A stretch of 64,000 bases of DNA from Pseudomonas sp. HS6 (GTDB lineage Bacteria > Pseudomonadota > Gammaproteobacteria > Pseudomonadales > Pseudomonadaceae): NCBI RefSeq assembly GCF_023375815.1, contig NZ_CP067412.1, positions 3,286,001 through 3,350,000 on the forward strand, given 5' to 3'. Below the pieces are notes generated by a model that was given only the letters and a program-made list of their open reading frames with translations, made no database searches and was not told where the DNA came from. The position numbers and the translations under genes are program-made. Shown here in pieces: positions 1 through 10,968 of this stretch; the stretch's first letter is position 1; each line of letters starts with the position of its first letter.

Positions 1-1
1 G

Positions 2-1405
<1,404 letters not shown>

Positions 1406-1410
1406 TGCCC

Positions 1411-1500
1411 ATCGCTGGCGAGCCAGCTCCCACAAGGTCCGAGTCGAACACAAAATTTGTGAACACTGCTGAACCTGTGGGAGCTGGCTTGCCAGCGAAG
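1411..1500. repeat. REP pair (REPIN) between astD and astB
   Basis: Two inverted REP palindromes face each other: one at about 1411-1432 (ending GAGCCAGCTCCCACA) and its mate at about 1475-1500 (TGTGGGAGCTGGCTTGCCAGCG). The pair spans 90 bp, the usual size of a Pseudomonas REPIN. The inner palindrome is GCTGGC..GCCAGC. It sits inside what is normally an operon, so it may reduce or fine-tune transcription from astD into astB. Confidence 0.9.
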
Positions 1501-1568
1501 GCCGCGACTCGGTCTTATTGAATTGTTACCCGATGCCTATAACAACAGATTCTCGTGGAGCCTCGCTG

Positions 1569-2915
1569 ATGAAATCCTATGAAGTCAATTTTGACGGTCT
1601 AGTGGGGCCGACCCATAACTACGGTGGTCTGTCCTACGGCAACGTTGCGTCCCAGAGCAACAGCCAGCAGTCCTCGAACCCGAAGGAAGCGGCGCTGCAA
1701 GGGCTGGCGAAAATGAAAGCGCTGATGGAAATGGGCTTTCAGCAGGGCGTTCTCGCACCGCAGGAGCGTCCGGACGTGGCCGCTTTGCGCCGTCTGGGTT
1801 TCAGTGGCACCGACGCGCAGGTCATCGAGCGCGCCGCGAAAGACGCGATGCCGCTGCTGGTTGCCAGTTGCTCGGCGTCGAGCATGTGGGTGGCCAACGC
1901 CGCCACGGTCAGCCCGAGTGCCGACACCGCTGACGGTCGCGTGCATTTCACCGCCGCCAACCTGAACTGCAAATACCACCGCAGCATCGAGCACCCGACC
2001 ACCAGTCGCGTGTTGGGTGCAATGTTCGCCGATCAACAGCACTTTGCTCACCACGCCGCATTGCCGGCGGTGGCGCAGTTCGGCGACGAAGGCGCGGCCA
2101 ACCACACACGTTTCTGCCGTGAGTACGGCGAGGCTGGCGTCGAGTTTTTCGTGTTCGGTCGCAGTGCGTTCGACACTCGTTACCCGGCACCACAGAAGTA
2201 CCCGGCACGCCAGACCCTCGAAGCCTCGCAAGCGGTCGCCCGTCTGCACGGTCTGCGCGACGAAGGCGTGGTCTACGCGCAACAGAATCCGGCCGTGATC
2301 GATCAGGGCGTGTTCCACAACGACGTGATCGCGGTGGGCAACGGCGAGGTGCTGTTCTATCACGAGGACGCGTTCCTCGACACCGATCAGATGCTGGCTG
2401 AACTGCAAGCCAAACTGGCCAAGGTCGGCGGCAACTTCCAGTCGGTCTGCGTGCCGCGTTCGGCGGTCACCGTGGACGATGCGGTGCGTTCCTACCTGTT
2501 CAACAGCCAGTTGCTGTCGCGTCCTGACGGTTCGATGCTGCTGATCGTGCCGGAAGAGTGCCGTGGCAACGAGCGCGTGTGGAATTACCTGCAAGGCCTG
2601 ACCAACTCCGGCGGCCTGATCCGTGAAGTGAAGGTTTTCGACCTCAAGCAAAGCATGCAGAACGGCGGTGGCCCGGCGTGCCTGCGACTGCGCGTCGCGC
2701 TCAACGAAACCGAGCTGGCGGCCGTCAACCCAGGGGTTATCATGACCGCCCCGTTGTACGATTCGTTGACCGCATGGGTTGAAAAGCACTACCGCGACCG
2801 CCTGAGCGAAAGCGACCTGGCGGACCCGCAATTGCTGCTTGAATGCCGGACGGCACTGGATGAACTGACGCAAATCCTTAAACTGGGCGCGGTTTATCCA
2901 TTCCAGATCAATTGA
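1569..2915 (+). CDS. astB: N-succinylarginine dihydrolase
   Basis: Hydrolyses N2-succinylarginine to N2-succinylornithine, CO2 and ammonia, the second AST step. The 448-residue length is the family norm. The open frame extends upstream, but ATG 1569 ([13 protein letters not shown]) is chosen because GGAG lies 8 bases before it and the family N terminus begins there. The amidinotransferase-fold catalytic residues are visible: Glu174 (FGDEGAANH), His250 (VFHNDVI) and Cys371 (GGPACLRL), closely matching the positions known for E. coli AstB. It lies upstream of a small gene and astE in the same direction. Confidence 0.97.
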   Translation: MKSYEVNFDGLVGPTHNYGGLSYGNVASQSNSQQSSNPKEAALQGLAKMKALMEMGFQQGVLAPQERPDVAALRRLGFSGTDAQVIERAAKDAMPLLVASCSASSMWVANAATVSPSADTADGRVHFTAANLNCKYHRSIEHPTTSRVLGAMFADQQHFAHHAALPAVAQFGDEGAANHTRFCREYGEAGVEFFVFGRSAFDTRYPAPQKYPARQTLEASQAVARLHGLRDEGVVYAQQNPAVIDQGVFHNDVIAVGNGEVLFYHEDAFLDTDQMLAELQAKLAKVGGNFQSVCVPRSAVTVDDAVRSYLFNSQLLSRPDGSMLLIVPEECRGNERVWNYLQGLTNSGGLIREVKVFDLKQSMQNGGGPACLRLRVALNETELAAVNPGVIMTAPLYDSLTAWVEKHYRDRLSESDLADPQLLLECRTALDELTQILKLGAVYPFQIN

Positions 2916-2977
2916 TGACCGGCGCGCCGCCTGAACGCGGCGCGCGGTTTGTCTCCCCAACTGAGCGTAAAAAAGAC

Positions 2978-3268
2978 ATGAGCGATTCCCTGCGGCTGAT
3001 CCTTGAAGACACCGATGGCAAGCAACTGGAAACTTCCTGTACCCGCGTCGCGGTCATGTGGCAAGGCAAAGAGCTGTGGATTCAGCAGGACGGCCGCGGC
3101 CAACTGTTGATCGGCGTGGACGTCGAAGAGGGCGATGCTGAGTACGCCAACCTGCTGCTGCGCCCATTGGCGACTAATCTGGTAAGTCTGCAGCTGGAAA
3201 TGGAACCGGCCGACGTTGGCGACGACGAAGACCACGTGCACGGCCCGGATTGCAACCACGACCACTAA
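2978..3268 (+). CDS. small conserved protein of the ast operon with a His/Asp tail
   Basis: A 96-residue protein of unknown function between astB and astE, the place taken by an uncharacterised gene in the P. aeruginosa aru operon. The start is ATG 2978 (MSDSLRL), 62 bases after astB; an upstream in-frame ATG would overlap the astB stop and lacks family support. The body (about residues 1-80) looks like a compact beta-rich fold with no signal peptide or membrane segment. The last 15 residues are acidic and histidine-rich (DDEDHVHGPDCNHDH), suggesting metal binding. AstE is a zinc enzyme, so a metal-related role is possible but purely inferred. Confidence 0.85.
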   Translation: MSDSLRLILEDTDGKQLETSCTRVAVMWQGKELWIQQDGRGQLLIGVDVEEGDAEYANLLLRPLATNLVSLQLEMEPADVGDDEDHVHGPDCNHDH

Positions 3269-3280
3269 GGAAACCGCTCT

Positions 3281-4291
3281 ATGCTCGCCCTCGGCAAACT
3301 GCTTGAACTGACCCTCGCCGGCCGCGAACCGGCGGAGAAGACTCAACTGACTGTCGAAGGCGTGCGCATGCGCTGGTTGAGCGAGGGTGCGCTGGAAGTC
3401 CGGCCACCCGAAGCGCGCGACAATGGCCTGGACCTGCTGCTGTCGGCAGGCATCCACGGCAATGAAACGGCACCGATCGAATTGCTCGACCGGCTGCTGC
3501 ATGACATCGCCCGCGGCGATCTGAAGCCGCGCGCACGCATTCTGTTCCTGTTCGGCAACCCGGAAGCGATTCGCAAGGGCGAGCGTTTCATCGAGCAGGA
3601 CGTCAATCGGCTGTTCAACGGCCGTCACGAACAAAGCAGCGGCTCCGAAGCCCTGCGTGCCTGCGAGCTGGAGCGCCTGGCCGCGAGTTTCTTCAGCGTG
3701 CCGGATCGTCAGCGTCTGCACTACGACCTGCACACGGCGATTCGTGGCTCGAAAATCGAACAGTTCGCCCTGTATCCGTGGAAGGAAGGTCGCCAGCATT
3801 CCCGTCAGGAACTGGCCCGCCTGCGTGCCGCCGGCATGGAGGCGGTGCTGTTGCAGAACAAACCGTCGATCGTGTTCAGCTCCTACACCTACGACAAGCT
3901 CGGGGCTGAGTCCTTCACGCTGGAACTGGGCAAGGCGCGGCCGTTCGGGCAGAACGCCGGGGTAAACGTGTCGCTGCTGGAAACCCGTCTGAAGCAGATC
4001 ATCGAAGGCACCGAGCCGGAGATGGCCGAGCAGGGCCTGGACGGTCTGCAACTGTTCAGCGTGGCGCGGGAAATCATCAAGCACAGCGATGCGTTCCGCC
4101 TGAACCTGCCGGCGGACATCGAAAACTTTTCGGAACTGGATGTGGGTTATGTGCTGGCCGAAGACCTGGCCAATACCCGCTGGGTCATAGAGGAACAGGG
4201 CGCGCGGATCATCTTCCCCAATCCCAAGGTCAAGAACGGCCTGCGGGCGGGCATTTTGATTGTGCCGACCACTGACGAAAATCTCGCCTGA
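3281..4291 (+). CDS. astE: succinylglutamate desuccinylase
   Basis: Cleaves N-succinylglutamate to succinate and glutamate, the last AST step. It is a 336-residue zinc enzyme of the AstE/AspA (M14-like carboxypeptidase) family. Zinc ligands can be read as His59 and Glu62 in GIHGNETAP and His151 in DLHTAIRG; the late glutamate in [12 protein letters not shown] fits the catalytic base. It starts 12 bases after the small His-tailed gene, with AAGGA upstream, so the two are co-transcribed. A REP pair follows the stop codon. Confidence 0.96.
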   Translation: MLALGKLLELTLAGREPAEKTQLTVEGVRMRWLSEGALEVRPPEARDNGLDLLLSAGIHGNETAPIELLDRLLHDIARGDLKPRARILFLFGNPEAIRKGERFIEQDVNRLFNGRHEQSSGSEALRACELERLAASFFSVPDRQRLHYDLHTAIRGSKIEQFALYPWKEGRQHSRQELARLRAAGMEAVLLQNKPSIVFSSYTYDKLGAESFTLELGKARPFGQNAGVNVSLLETRLKQIIEGTEPEMAEQGLDGLQLFSVAREIIKHSDAFRLNLPADIENFSELDVGYVLAEDLANTRWVIEEQGARIIFPNPKVKNGLRAGILIVPTTDENLA

Positions 4292-4317
4292 CCCGATTTT
4301 CGGTTCCACATAAACCA

Positions 4318-4409
4318 CTGTGGGAGCGGGCTTGCCCGCGATGGCGGACAGTCAGTCAATATCTACAGTGACTGATACACCGCTATCGCAGGCAAGCCTG
4401 CTCCCACAG
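4318..4409. repeat. REP pair (REPIN) after astE
   Basis: Inverted REP elements CTGTGGGAGCGGGCTTGCCCGCGA (from 4318) and GCAGGCAAGCCTGCTCCCACAG (ending 4409) enclose a spacer of about 45 bp. It separates the convergent astE and ribH genes and may help to end transcription from both sides. No separate U-rich terminator was seen here. Confidence 0.9.
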
Positions 4410-4445
4410 AGGGATGAGTGAGACCGGAGATCTCACTCAGCGTAT

Positions 4446-4955
4446 TTAGACCGCTACAGCACGTGGCTCGGTGCGGCGCAACGCACGCACTTTCTGCAAC
4501 GTATCGGCGCATGTCTTCGCCGCTTCCTGACCTTTGTGCACGAAGTGTTCGAAGAAGAACTTCTGGTGTTCTTCGCCGGCATGGAAGTGGTGCGGGGTCA
4601 GCGACACCGAGAACACCGGTACTTCGGTTTCCAGCTGAACCTGCATCAGGCCGCTGACGACCGACTGGGCGACGAATTCGTGACGATAGATCCCGCCGTC
4701 CACCACCAGGGCAGCGGCAACGATACCGGCATAACGGCCGGTCTTGGCCAGCAGTTTGGCGTGCAGAGGCATTTCAAAGGCGCCGCCGACTTCGAAGAAA
4801 TCGATGTCCGATTCCTGATAGCCCTGAGCGATCATTTCGGCGAGGAAGCCTTTACGGCTCTGATCGACGATTTCCTTGTGCCAGCAGGCCTGGATGAACG
4901 CGACGCGCTCGCCGTGGGTGTGTTTGCTTTTGCTGTCGATAGCGGTGGGTTGCAT
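4446..4955 (-). CDS. ribH: 6,7-dimethyl-8-ribityllumazine synthase, RibH2 type
   Basis: Condenses 5-amino-6-ribitylamino-uracil with 3,4-dihydroxy-2-butanone 4-phosphate to give the riboflavin precursor lumazine. The 169-residue protein has the lumazine synthase core (EVGGAFEMP, then VVDGGIYRHEFVA and SLTPHHFH), which resembles the second, RibH2-type isoenzyme known from Brucella rather than the housekeeping RibH found beside nusB and ribBA. ATG 4955 is preceded by AGGAG. An FMN riboswitch lies upstream on the same strand, and a hairpin covers the ribosome binding site, so expression should fall when FMN is plentiful. The gene is monocistronic. Confidence 0.93.
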   Translation of the reverse strand: MQPTAIDSKSKHTHGERVAFIQACWHKEIVDQSRKGFLAEMIAQGYQESDIDFFEVGGAFEMPLHAKLLAKTGRYAGIVAAALVVDGGIYRHEFVAQSVVSGLMQVQLETEVPVFSVSLTPHHFHAGEEHQKFFFEHFVHKGQEAAKTCADTLQKVRALRRTEPRAVAV

Positions 4956-4964
4956 GTTCTGACT

Positions 4965-4985
4965 CCTGTTTGTGTGAAAAACAGG
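4965..4985 (-). promoter_or_regulatory. hairpin that can cover the ribH ribosome binding site
   Basis: A perfect 7-bp stem (4965-4971 paired with 4979-4985, 7-base loop) lies 10 bases upstream of the ribH start. On the transcript it reads CCUGUUU-loop-AAACAGG, and the AGG is part of the AGGAG ribosome binding site. It is a good candidate for the translational expression platform of the FMN riboswitch. The pairing is visible; the function is inferred. Confidence 0.6.
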
Positions 4986-5061
4986 GCGTTATGAATCGAA
5001 AGGGATTCAAGGGTACGCGCGCATGCTCGAAGGCTTGCGGACGGCCCTTTGGCGTCAATCC

Positions 5062-5228
5062 CGTTCTCTCTTCATCCGGACTATGACCGTCGGCCCCGGA
5101 ATCACACCGGGTCTGCTGACCTTGCCGCCGCTCACAGCTTTTGCCGTGCCTGACACCAAGCGCTCGCGGGCTATGCGCATTGCGCGCAATTACCGCCGGT
5201 GGGGAATTGCACCCCGCCCTGAGAACGT
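5062..5228 (-). promoter_or_regulatory. FMN riboswitch (RFN element) upstream of ribH
   Basis: Read on the minus strand, the conserved RFN blocks appear in order: AGGGCGGGGUGCAAUUCCCC with ACCGGCGGU, then AGCCCGCGAGCG, then GUGAUUCCGGGGCCGACGGU and AUAGUCCGGAUG. The closing P1 stem is a perfect 7-bp pairing of 5062-5068 with 5221-5227. About 106 bases separate it from the ribH ATG, and no U-tract terminator was seen between them, which favours control of translation. A weak promoter (GTGTTA at 5262-5267, 17 bp, GATAAA at 5239-5244) would start transcription just before the aptamer. Confidence 0.95.
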
Positions 5229-5427
5229 TTCGCCACCCTTTATCGGGCGGCGCAGCGTTTTTAACACAGATTGCCGGGCTGTGCATCGCGCCTTTGTGAT
5301 GATTGCCATCGGGTTTTTCGAAGCGTGGAAGCGACTTTTCCTTGCGCAAGGGTTGATTAATCCGCGCCATGCCCGCAGTAATTCCTCTTCGAAAAGGGAT
5401 TTCCCCTGCTGACCAGAGGCCAGGTTC

Positions 5428-6432
5428 ATGAGTGTTATCGATCTTCGCAGCGACACCGTCACCCAACCGACTCCCGCCATGCTCGACGCGATGACCGCTG
5501 CGGCCACCGGTGATGATGTGTATGGCGAAGATCCGACGGTCAATCGTCTGGAAGCCGAACTGGCAAAACGGCTGGGTTTTGCAGCCGCGCTGTTCGTCCC
5601 GACCGGCACCATGAGCAACCTGTTGGGCTTGATGGCGCATTGCGAACGCGGTGACGAGTACATCGTCGGGCAGCAGGCGCATACCTACAAGTACGAGGGT
5701 GGCGGTGCGGCAGTGCTCGGTTCGATTCAGCCGCAGCCGCTTGAAGTGCAGGTCGATGGTTCGCTGGACCTGGATCAGGTGGCGGCGGCGATCAAGCCTG
5801 ACGACTTCCACTTCGCCCGTACGCGTCTGCTGGCGCTGGAAAACACCATGCAAGGCAAAGTGCTGCCTCTGGAATATCTGGCCCGGGCGCGCCAGTTCAC
5901 CCAGGACAACGGCCTGCAACTGCATCTGGACGGCGCGCGGTTGTACAACGCAGCGGTCAAACTTGGGGTTGATGCCCGGGAGATCACGCAATACTTCGAT
6001 TCGGTGTCGGTGTGCCTGTCCAAAGGCCTCGGCGCGCCGGTGGGTTCGGTACTTTGCGGTTCGGTCGAGCTGATCGGCAAGGCGCGGCGCCTGCGCAAGA
6101 TGGTCGGCGGTGGCATGCGTCAGGCCGGGTTGCTGGCGGCGGCGGGGCTGTATGCGCTGGATCACCACGTCGAGCGCCTGGCGGATGACCATGCCAACGC
6201 GCAATTTCTGGCCGAAGGCCTGCGCGAGGCCGGTTTCACCGTCGAGCCGGTGCAGACCAACATGGTTTACGTGCAGATGGGCGACCGTGCCGAGGCGATC
6301 AAGGCGTTTGCCGCCGAGCGCGGGATCAAATTGAGCGCTGCCGCCCGTCTGCGGATGGTCACGCACATGGACGTCAATCGCTCGCAAATCGAGCAAGTGA
6401 TCGCGACATTCGTCGAGTTTTCGCGCAAGTGA
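5428..6432 (+). CDS. ltaE: low-specificity L-threonine aldolase
   Basis: A PLP enzyme that splits L-threonine and L-allo-threonine (and similar beta-hydroxy amino acids) into glycine and an aldehyde. The 334-residue length is typical. The N-terminal motif [12 protein letters not shown] is the threonine aldolase signature, Asp168 (HLDGAR) should bind the PLP ring nitrogen, and Lys199 in [12 protein letters not shown] should form the Schiff base. The start at 5428 follows GAGGCCAGG. It is divergent from ribH, separated from the riboswitch by about 200 bp with no other feature I can support, and appears monocistronic. Confidence 0.95.
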   Translation: MSVIDLRSDTVTQPTPAMLDAMTAAATGDDVYGEDPTVNRLEAELAKRLGFAAALFVPTGTMSNLLGLMAHCERGDEYIVGQQAHTYKYEGGGAAVLGSIQPQPLEVQVDGSLDLDQVAAAIKPDDFHFARTRLLALENTMQGKVLPLEYLARARQFTQDNGLQLHLDGARLYNAAVKLGVDAREITQYFDSVSVCLSKGLGAPVGSVLCGSVELIGKARRLRKMVGGGMRQAGLLAAAGLYALDHHVERLADDHANAQFLAEGLREAGFTVEPVQTNMVYVQMGDRAEAIKAFAAERGIKLSAAARLRMVTHMDVNRSQIEQVIATFVEFSRK

Positions 6433-6475
6433 CAGCGTTAGCCGCCCAATTGACCGTTTCTATCGTATAAACACG

Positions 6476-6504
6476 CTGTACCCCGCGCGCAGGGCCGATA
6501 TAAT
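6476..6504 (+). promoter_or_regulatory. possible sigma-70 promoter of alaS
   Basis: A consensus -10 box TATAAT at 6499-6504 lies 75 bases upstream of the alaS start. The -35 region at the right distance (CTGTAC, 6476-6481) is poor. Only the -10 box is convincing. Confidence 0.35.
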
Positions 6505-6578
6505 GCGGCCCTTTGCCGTCGCTTCGTCTGTTGACGTTTCGCACAGGCCTTTGGCCGCAGCCTCCGTGGAAGAACCTA

Positions 6579-9197
6579 ATGAAAAGCGCAGAAATCCGTG
6601 AAGCCTTCCTTCGCTTCTTCGAAGAGCAAGGCCACACCCGTGTAGCCTCCAGCTCTTTGATTCCGGGCAACGACCCAACCCTGCTGTTCACCAACGCGGG
6701 GATGAACCAGTTCAAGGACTGCTTCCTGGGCCAGGAAAAACGCGCGTACACCCGTGCGACCAGCAGCCAGAAATGCGTGCGTGCCGGTGGCAAGAACAGC
6801 GACCTGGAAAACGTCGGTTATACCGCCCGTCACCACACCTTCTTCGAAATGCTGGGCAACTTCAGCTTCGGTGACTATTTCAAGCACGACGCGATTACCT
6901 TCGCCTGGACGTTCCTGACCGGTGTCCTGAAACTGCCGAAGGAAAAGCTCTGGGTTACCGTCTACGCCTCCGACGACGAAGCGTATGACATCTGGACCAA
7001 ACAAATCGGTGTGCCGGTCGAGCGCATGATTCGCATCGGCGACAACAAAGGCGCGCCTTACGCGTCCGACAACTTCTGGACCATGGGCGATACCGGCCCG
7101 TGCGGCCCATGCACCGAGATTTTCTACGATCACGGCGACCACATCTGGGGCGGCCCACCGGGTTCGCCGGAAGAAGATGGCGACCGTTACATCGAGATCT
7201 GGAACAACGTGTTCATGCAGTTCAACCGCACCGCCGACGGCGTGTTGCATCCGTTGCCAGCGCCGTCGGTGGATACCGGCATGGGCCTGGAGCGGATCAG
7301 TGCGGTGATGCAGCACGTCAACTCCAACTACGACATCGACCTGTTCAAGAACCTGCTGAAAGCTTCGGCTGAGGCAATCGGCTGCGAAAATGGCGACCAG
7401 TCTTCGCTCAAGGTTGTTTCCGACCACATCCGTTCGTGCGGTTTCCTGATCGCCGACGGCGTGCTGCCGTCCAACGAAGGTCGCGGTTATGTATTGCGCC
7501 GGATCATCCGTCGTGCCTGCCGTCACGGTAACAAACTGGGCGCAACCGGCAGCTTCTTCTACAAGATCGTTGCGGCGCTGGTCGCCGAGATGGGCGAAGC
7601 GTTCCCGGAACTGAAGAAGCAGCAATCGAACATCGAGCGTGTGCTCAAGGCCGAAGAAGAGCAGTTCTCCAAGACCCTGGAGCACGGCCTGAAGATTCTC
7701 GAGCAGGATCTGCTGGAACTCAAAGGCACCGTGGTGCCGGGCGACGTGGTGTTCAAACTCTACGACACCTACGGTTTCCCGATGGACCTGACCGCCGACA
7801 TCGCTCGCGAGCGCAGCCTGACCGTCGACGAAGTCGGTTTCGAACGTGAGATGGAAGCCCAGCGTGTTCGTGCGCGTTCGGCCAGCTCGTTCGGTCTGGA
7901 CTACAACACCTTGGTCAAGGTTGATGTGGCCACCGAGTTCACCGGTTACACCGACACCAGCGGTTCGGCGAAAATTGTCGCCATCTATAAAGATGGCCAG
8001 TCGGTCGACGTCTTGAATGAAGGCGAAGAGGCGGTGATCGTTCTGAATCAGACGCCGTTCTACGCTGAATCTGGCGGCCAGGTGGGAGATTGCGGTTATC
8101 TGCAGGCCGGCAACAGCCGTTTCGACGTGCGCGACACCACCAAGACCGGCGGCGCGTTCCTGCACCACGGTGTGTTGGCGTCCGGCAGTTTAATCATCGG
8201 CGCGCCAGTGGAAACCCACGTGGATGCCGAAGTGCGTCACGCGACTTCGTTGAACCACTCGGCCACTCACTTGCTGCACGCTGCATTGCGTCAGGTGCTG
8301 GGTGAGCATGTTCAGCAGAAAGGTTCGTTGGTTGATAGCCAGCGCCTGCGTTTCGACTTCAGCCACTTTGAAGCGATCAAGCCTGAGCAAATCAAAGCGC
8401 TGGAAGACATCGTCAACGCCGAGATCCGCAAGAACTCCGCTGTTGAAACCGAAGAAACCGACATCGAAACCGCCAAGCAGAAAGGCGCGATGGCGTTGTT
8501 CGGCGAGAAGTACGGCGACAACGTGCGCGTGCTGAGCATGGGCGGCGATTTCTCCGTCGAGCTGTGCGGCGGTATCCACGCCAACCGTACCGGCGACATC
8601 GGCCTGCTGAAAATCATCAGCGAAGGCGGTGTGGCATCGGGCGTGCGTCGTATCGAAGCAGTCACCGGCGCTGCGGCGCTGGCCTACTTGAACGCAGCGG
8701 AAGAACAACTCAAGGAAGCGGCCAACCTGGTCAAGGGCAGCCGCGACAACCTGATCGACAAGCTGTCGGCTGTGCTGGAGCGCAACCGTGCGCTTGAAAA
8801 GCAGCTCGAGCAGTTGCAGGCCAAGGCCGCTGCTGCTGCCGGTGACGATCTGTCGGCCTCGGCCGTGGACGTCAAGGGTGTGAAGGTTCTGGCCGTGCGT
8901 CTGGATGGTCAGGATGGCAAGGCGCTGCTGGCGCTGGTCGATCAGCTGAAAAACAAACTCGGCCGCGCAGTGATCCTGCTCGGCAGTGTCCATGAGGAAA
9001 AGGTCGTACTGGTTGCAGGCGTGACCAAGGACCTGACTGGCCAACTCAAAGCCGGTGATTTGATGAAACAGGCTGCTGCGGCAGTGGGCGGGAAGGGCGG
9101 TGGTCGTCCGGACATGGCGCAGGGCGGTGGTGTTGACGCCGGCGCACTGGATGGCGCACTGGCGCTGACCATTCCATTCGTCGAGCAGGGTTTATAA
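6579..9197 (+). CDS. alaS: alanyl-tRNA synthetase
   Basis: Attaches alanine to tRNA-Ala. It is 872 residues, the usual bacterial length. Domains in order: class II catalytic core (about 1-250, motif [14 protein letters not shown]), tRNA-recognition region (250-450), editing domain with the zinc motif [12 protein letters not shown] (around 565) and the later [17 protein letters not shown], and a C-terminal coiled-coil/DHHA1 domain with the glycine-rich end [18 protein letters not shown] 6579 ([10 protein letters not shown]) is chosen over an upstream in-frame ATG (6513) because all known AlaS proteins begin with this segment. lysC follows, as in P. aeruginosa. Confidence 0.98.
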   Translation: MKSAEIREAFLRFFEEQGHTRVASSSLIPGNDPTLLFTNAGMNQFKDCFLGQEKRAYTRATSSQKCVRAGGKNSDLENVGYTARHHTFFEMLGNFSFGDYFKHDAITFAWTFLTGVLKLPKEKLWVTVYASDDEAYDIWTKQIGVPVERMIRIGDNKGAPYASDNFWTMGDTGPCGPCTEIFYDHGDHIWGGPPGSPEEDGDRYIEIWNNVFMQFNRTADGVLHPLPAPSVDTGMGLERISAVMQHVNSNYDIDLFKNLLKASAEAIGCENGDQSSLKVVSDHIRSCGFLIADGVLPSNEGRGYVLRRIIRRACRHGNKLGATGSFFYKIVAALVAEMGEAFPELKKQQSNIERVLKAEEEQFSKTLEHGLKILEQDLLELKGTVVPGDVVFKLYDTYGFPMDLTADIARERSLTVDEVGFEREMEAQRVRARSASSFGLDYNTLVKVDVATEFTGYTDTSGSAKIVAIYKDGQSVDVLNEGEEAVIVLNQTPFYAESGGQVGDCGYLQAGNSRFDVRDTTKTGGAFLHHGVLASGSLIIGAPVETHVDAEVRHATSLNHSATHLLHAALRQVLGEHVQQKGSLVDSQRLRFDFSHFEAIKPEQIKALEDIVNAEIRKNSAVETEETDIETAKQKGAMALFGEKYGDNVRVLSMGGDFSVELCGGIHANRTGDIGLLKIISEGGVASGVRRIEAVTGAAALAYLNAAEEQLKEAANLVKGSRDNLIDKLSAVLERNRALEKQLEQLQAKAAAAAGDDLSASAVDVKGVKVLAVRLDGQDGKALLALVDQLKNKLGRAVILLGSVHEEKVVLVAGVTKDLTGQLKAGDLMKQAAAAVGGKGGGRPDMAQGGGVDAGALDGALALTIPFVEQGL

Positions 9198-9208
9198 GAC
9201 GGCCCGTG

Positions 9209-9233
9209 GGGCCCGCAGTCTAGTGGCGGGCCC
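9209..9233 (+). terminator. GC-rich hairpin between alaS and lysC
   Basis: A perfect 8-bp stem GGGCCCGC/GCGGGCCC (9209-9216 with 9226-9233, 9-base loop) lies 12 bases after the alaS stop. It lacks a U tract, so it could be a weak terminator, a processing site or an attenuating hairpin before lysC. Confidence 0.45.
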
Positions 9234-9288
9234 GACGGCTGTTTGAGTTGATTATTGGGCGCCCTTCATGGGCAGAGGCGGCTTTGAA

Positions 9289-10530
9289 ATGGCTTTGATC
9301 GTACAGAAATTTGGAGGCACCTCGGTCGGCACTGTCGAGAGAATCGAGCAGGTCGCCGACAAGGTTAAGAAATTCCGCGATGCCGGCGATGACCTGGTGG
9401 TTGTGCTGTCTGCAATGAGCGGCGAAACCAACCGTCTGATCGATCTGGCCAAGCAAATCAGTGGCGACGATCAACCGGTTCCGCGTGAGCTGGACGTGAT
9501 CGTTTCCACCGGTGAGCAGGTGACGATTGCCCTGTTGGCCATGGCGCTGATCAAGCGTGGTGTGCCGGCGGTGTCGTACACCGGTAACCAGGTGCGGATC
9601 CTGACGGACAGTGCGCACAATAAAGCGCGTATCTTGCAGATTGATGACCAGAAGATTCGCGGCGACCTGAAGGCCGGCCGCGTGGTTGTGGTCGCCGGTT
9701 TCCAGGGCGTCGACGAGCACGGCAACATCACGACCCTGGGTCGTGGCGGTTCCGACACCACCGGCGTGGCGCTGGCCGCTGCGCTGAAGGCTGACGAATG
9801 CCAGATCTACACCGACGTCGATGGTGTCTACACCACTGACCCGCGTGTGGTTTCGGTCGCTCAGCGTCTGGACAAGATCACCTTCGAAGAGATGCTGGAA
9901 ATGGCCAGCCTCGGTTCCAAGGTGCTGCAGATCCGCGCGGTGGAGTTCGCCGGCAAGTACAACGTTCCGCTGCGCGTACTGCACAGCTTCAAGGAGGGTC
10001 CGGGCACCCTCATTACTATTGATGAAGAGGAAACCATGGAACAGCCGATCATTTCCGGCATCGCTTTCAACCGCGATGAAGCCAAGCTGACCATCCGTGG
10101 CGTGCCAGACACCCCGGGCGTGGCGTTCAAGATTCTCGGCCCGATCAGTGCCGCGAACATCGAAGTCGACATGATCGTGCAGAACGTCGCGCACGATAAC
10201 ACCACCGACTTCACCTTCACCGTGCACCGCAACGACTACCAGGCCGCACAGACCGTGCTGGAAAACACCGCTCGCGAGATCGGTGCACGTGAAGTCGTCG
10301 GCGACACCAAGATTGCCAAGGTCTCGATCGTCGGCGTCGGCATGCGTTCCCACGCAGGCGTGGCCAGCCGCATGTTCGAATCCCTGGCGAAGGAAAGCAT
10401 CAACATCCAGATGATCTCGACTTCGGAAATCAAGGTTTCCGTGGTGATCGAAGAGAAGTACCTGGAACTGGCCGTGCGCGCCCTGCACACGGCTTTCGAA
10501 CTGGACGCTCCGGCCCGTCAGGGCGAGTAA
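9289..10530 (+). CDS. lysC: aspartate kinase
   Basis: Phosphorylates aspartate as the first step toward lysine, threonine, methionine and diaminopimelate. The start ATG 9289 (MALIVQKFGGTSVG) gives 413 residues; GAGG lies upstream, and the alternative ATG at 9268 adds residues not found in the family. The kinase domain covers about 1-240 (KFGGTS near the N terminus, GRGGSDTTGVALA near 155-170), followed by two ACT domains (about 265-413) for lysine/threonine feedback. An internal ATG (MEQPIISGIAF) at the start of the ACT region matches the place where some bacteria begin a separate beta subunit. A strong terminator follows. Confidence 0.97.
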   Translation: MALIVQKFGGTSVGTVERIEQVADKVKKFRDAGDDLVVVLSAMSGETNRLIDLAKQISGDDQPVPRELDVIVSTGEQVTIALLAMALIKRGVPAVSYTGNQVRILTDSAHNKARILQIDDQKIRGDLKAGRVVVVAGFQGVDEHGNITTLGRGGSDTTGVALAAALKADECQIYTDVDGVYTTDPRVVSVAQRLDKITFEEMLEMASLGSKVLQIRAVEFAGKYNVPLRVLHSFKEGPGTLITIDEEETMEQPIISGIAFNRDEAKLTIRGVPDTPGVAFKILGPISAANIEVDMIVQNVAHDNTTDFTFTVHRNDYQAAQTVLENTAREIGAREVVGDTKIAKVSIVGVGMRSHAGVASRMFESLAKESINIQMISTSEIKVSVVIEEKYLELAVRALHTAFELDAPARQGE

Positions 10531-10542
10531 TCCTGGTCAATG

Positions 10543-10576
10543 AAGGGCGCGGTCTGACCGCGCCCTTTATTTTTTG
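10543..10576 (+). terminator. rho-independent terminator of lysC
   Basis: An 8-bp GC stem GGGCGCGG/CCGCGCCC (10545-10552 with 10558-10565) extended by A-T pairs is followed by a T-rich tail. It lies 12 bases after the lysC stop. Confidence 0.9.
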
Positions 10577-10591
10577 AATGGCGCGAGCCCT

Positions 10592-10620
10592 GAACTGTTC
10601 TTTTGCTCGCGCTGGTCAAT
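10592..10620 (+). promoter_or_regulatory. possible AlgU (sigma-22/RpoE-like) promoter of csrA/rsmA
   Basis: GAACTG (10592-10597), a 17-bp spacer and GTCAAT (10615-10620) resemble the AlgU consensus GAACTT-N16/17-TCTGA. AlgU-dependent transcription of rsmA is known in P. aeruginosa. The -35 half differs from consensus at one base and the -10 half fits only loosely. Confidence 0.4.
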
Positions 10621-10717
10621 ACTCAGGCATGTAGGGCTACGATCGCTCCGGTTGTAGGTCGGGTGCCTTTTTTTTGCAGACTGTTGTCCCTGAAATGATT
10701 CGCGTGAGGAGAAAGGT

Positions 10718-10906
10718 ATGCTGATTCTGACTCGTCGGTGCGCAGAAAGCCTGATTATCGGTGATGGAGAAATCACCGTGACCGTGCTCGGCGTTAAAGG
10801 AAATCAAGTGCGTATCGGCGTCAACGCCCCGAAAGAGGTGGCCGTGCACCGTGAGGAAATCTATCTGCGTATAAAGAAAGAGAAGGACGAAGAACCAAGC
10901 CATTAA
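10718..10906 (+). CDS. csrA: carbon storage regulator CsrA/RsmA
   Basis: A 62-residue RNA-binding dimer that represses or activates mRNAs with GGA motifs and is titrated by small RNAs such as RsmY and RsmZ. It carries the full family sequence: MLILTRR at the start, [17 protein letters not shown] in the middle and the RNA-contacting VHREEIY near the end. The ribosome binding site GAGGAGAAAGG contains a GGA, which could allow autoregulation. Its place after lysC and before tRNA-Ser is the P. aeruginosa rsmA order. In Pseudomonas it governs secondary metabolism, motility and biofilm. Confidence 0.98.
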   Translation: MLILTRRCAESLIIGDGEITVTVLGVKGNQVRIGVNAPKEVAVHREEIYLRIKKEKDEEPSH

Positions 10907-10925
10907 TTTTTATCGATTTTTATGT

Positions 10926-10954
10926 TTGCAAACGGGGAAAAGGTTGGTTAAGAT
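10926..10954 (+). promoter_or_regulatory. promoter of tRNA-Ser(GCT)
   Basis: TTGCAA (10926-10931), a 17-bp spacer and TAAGAT (10949-10954), followed by a GC-rich stretch ACGCCCCG that resembles the discriminator of stringently controlled stable-RNA promoters. It ends 14 bases before the tRNA. Confidence 0.7.
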
Positions 10955-10968
10955 ACGCCCCGTGTTGC

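Noticed and set aside
1599..2960. 453-codon open frame on the strand opposite astB, and similar long antisense frames opposite astE, alaS, lysC, bauA and the chemoreceptor gene
   Set aside because: These are shadows caused by high GC codon use; the sense genes have full family motifs.
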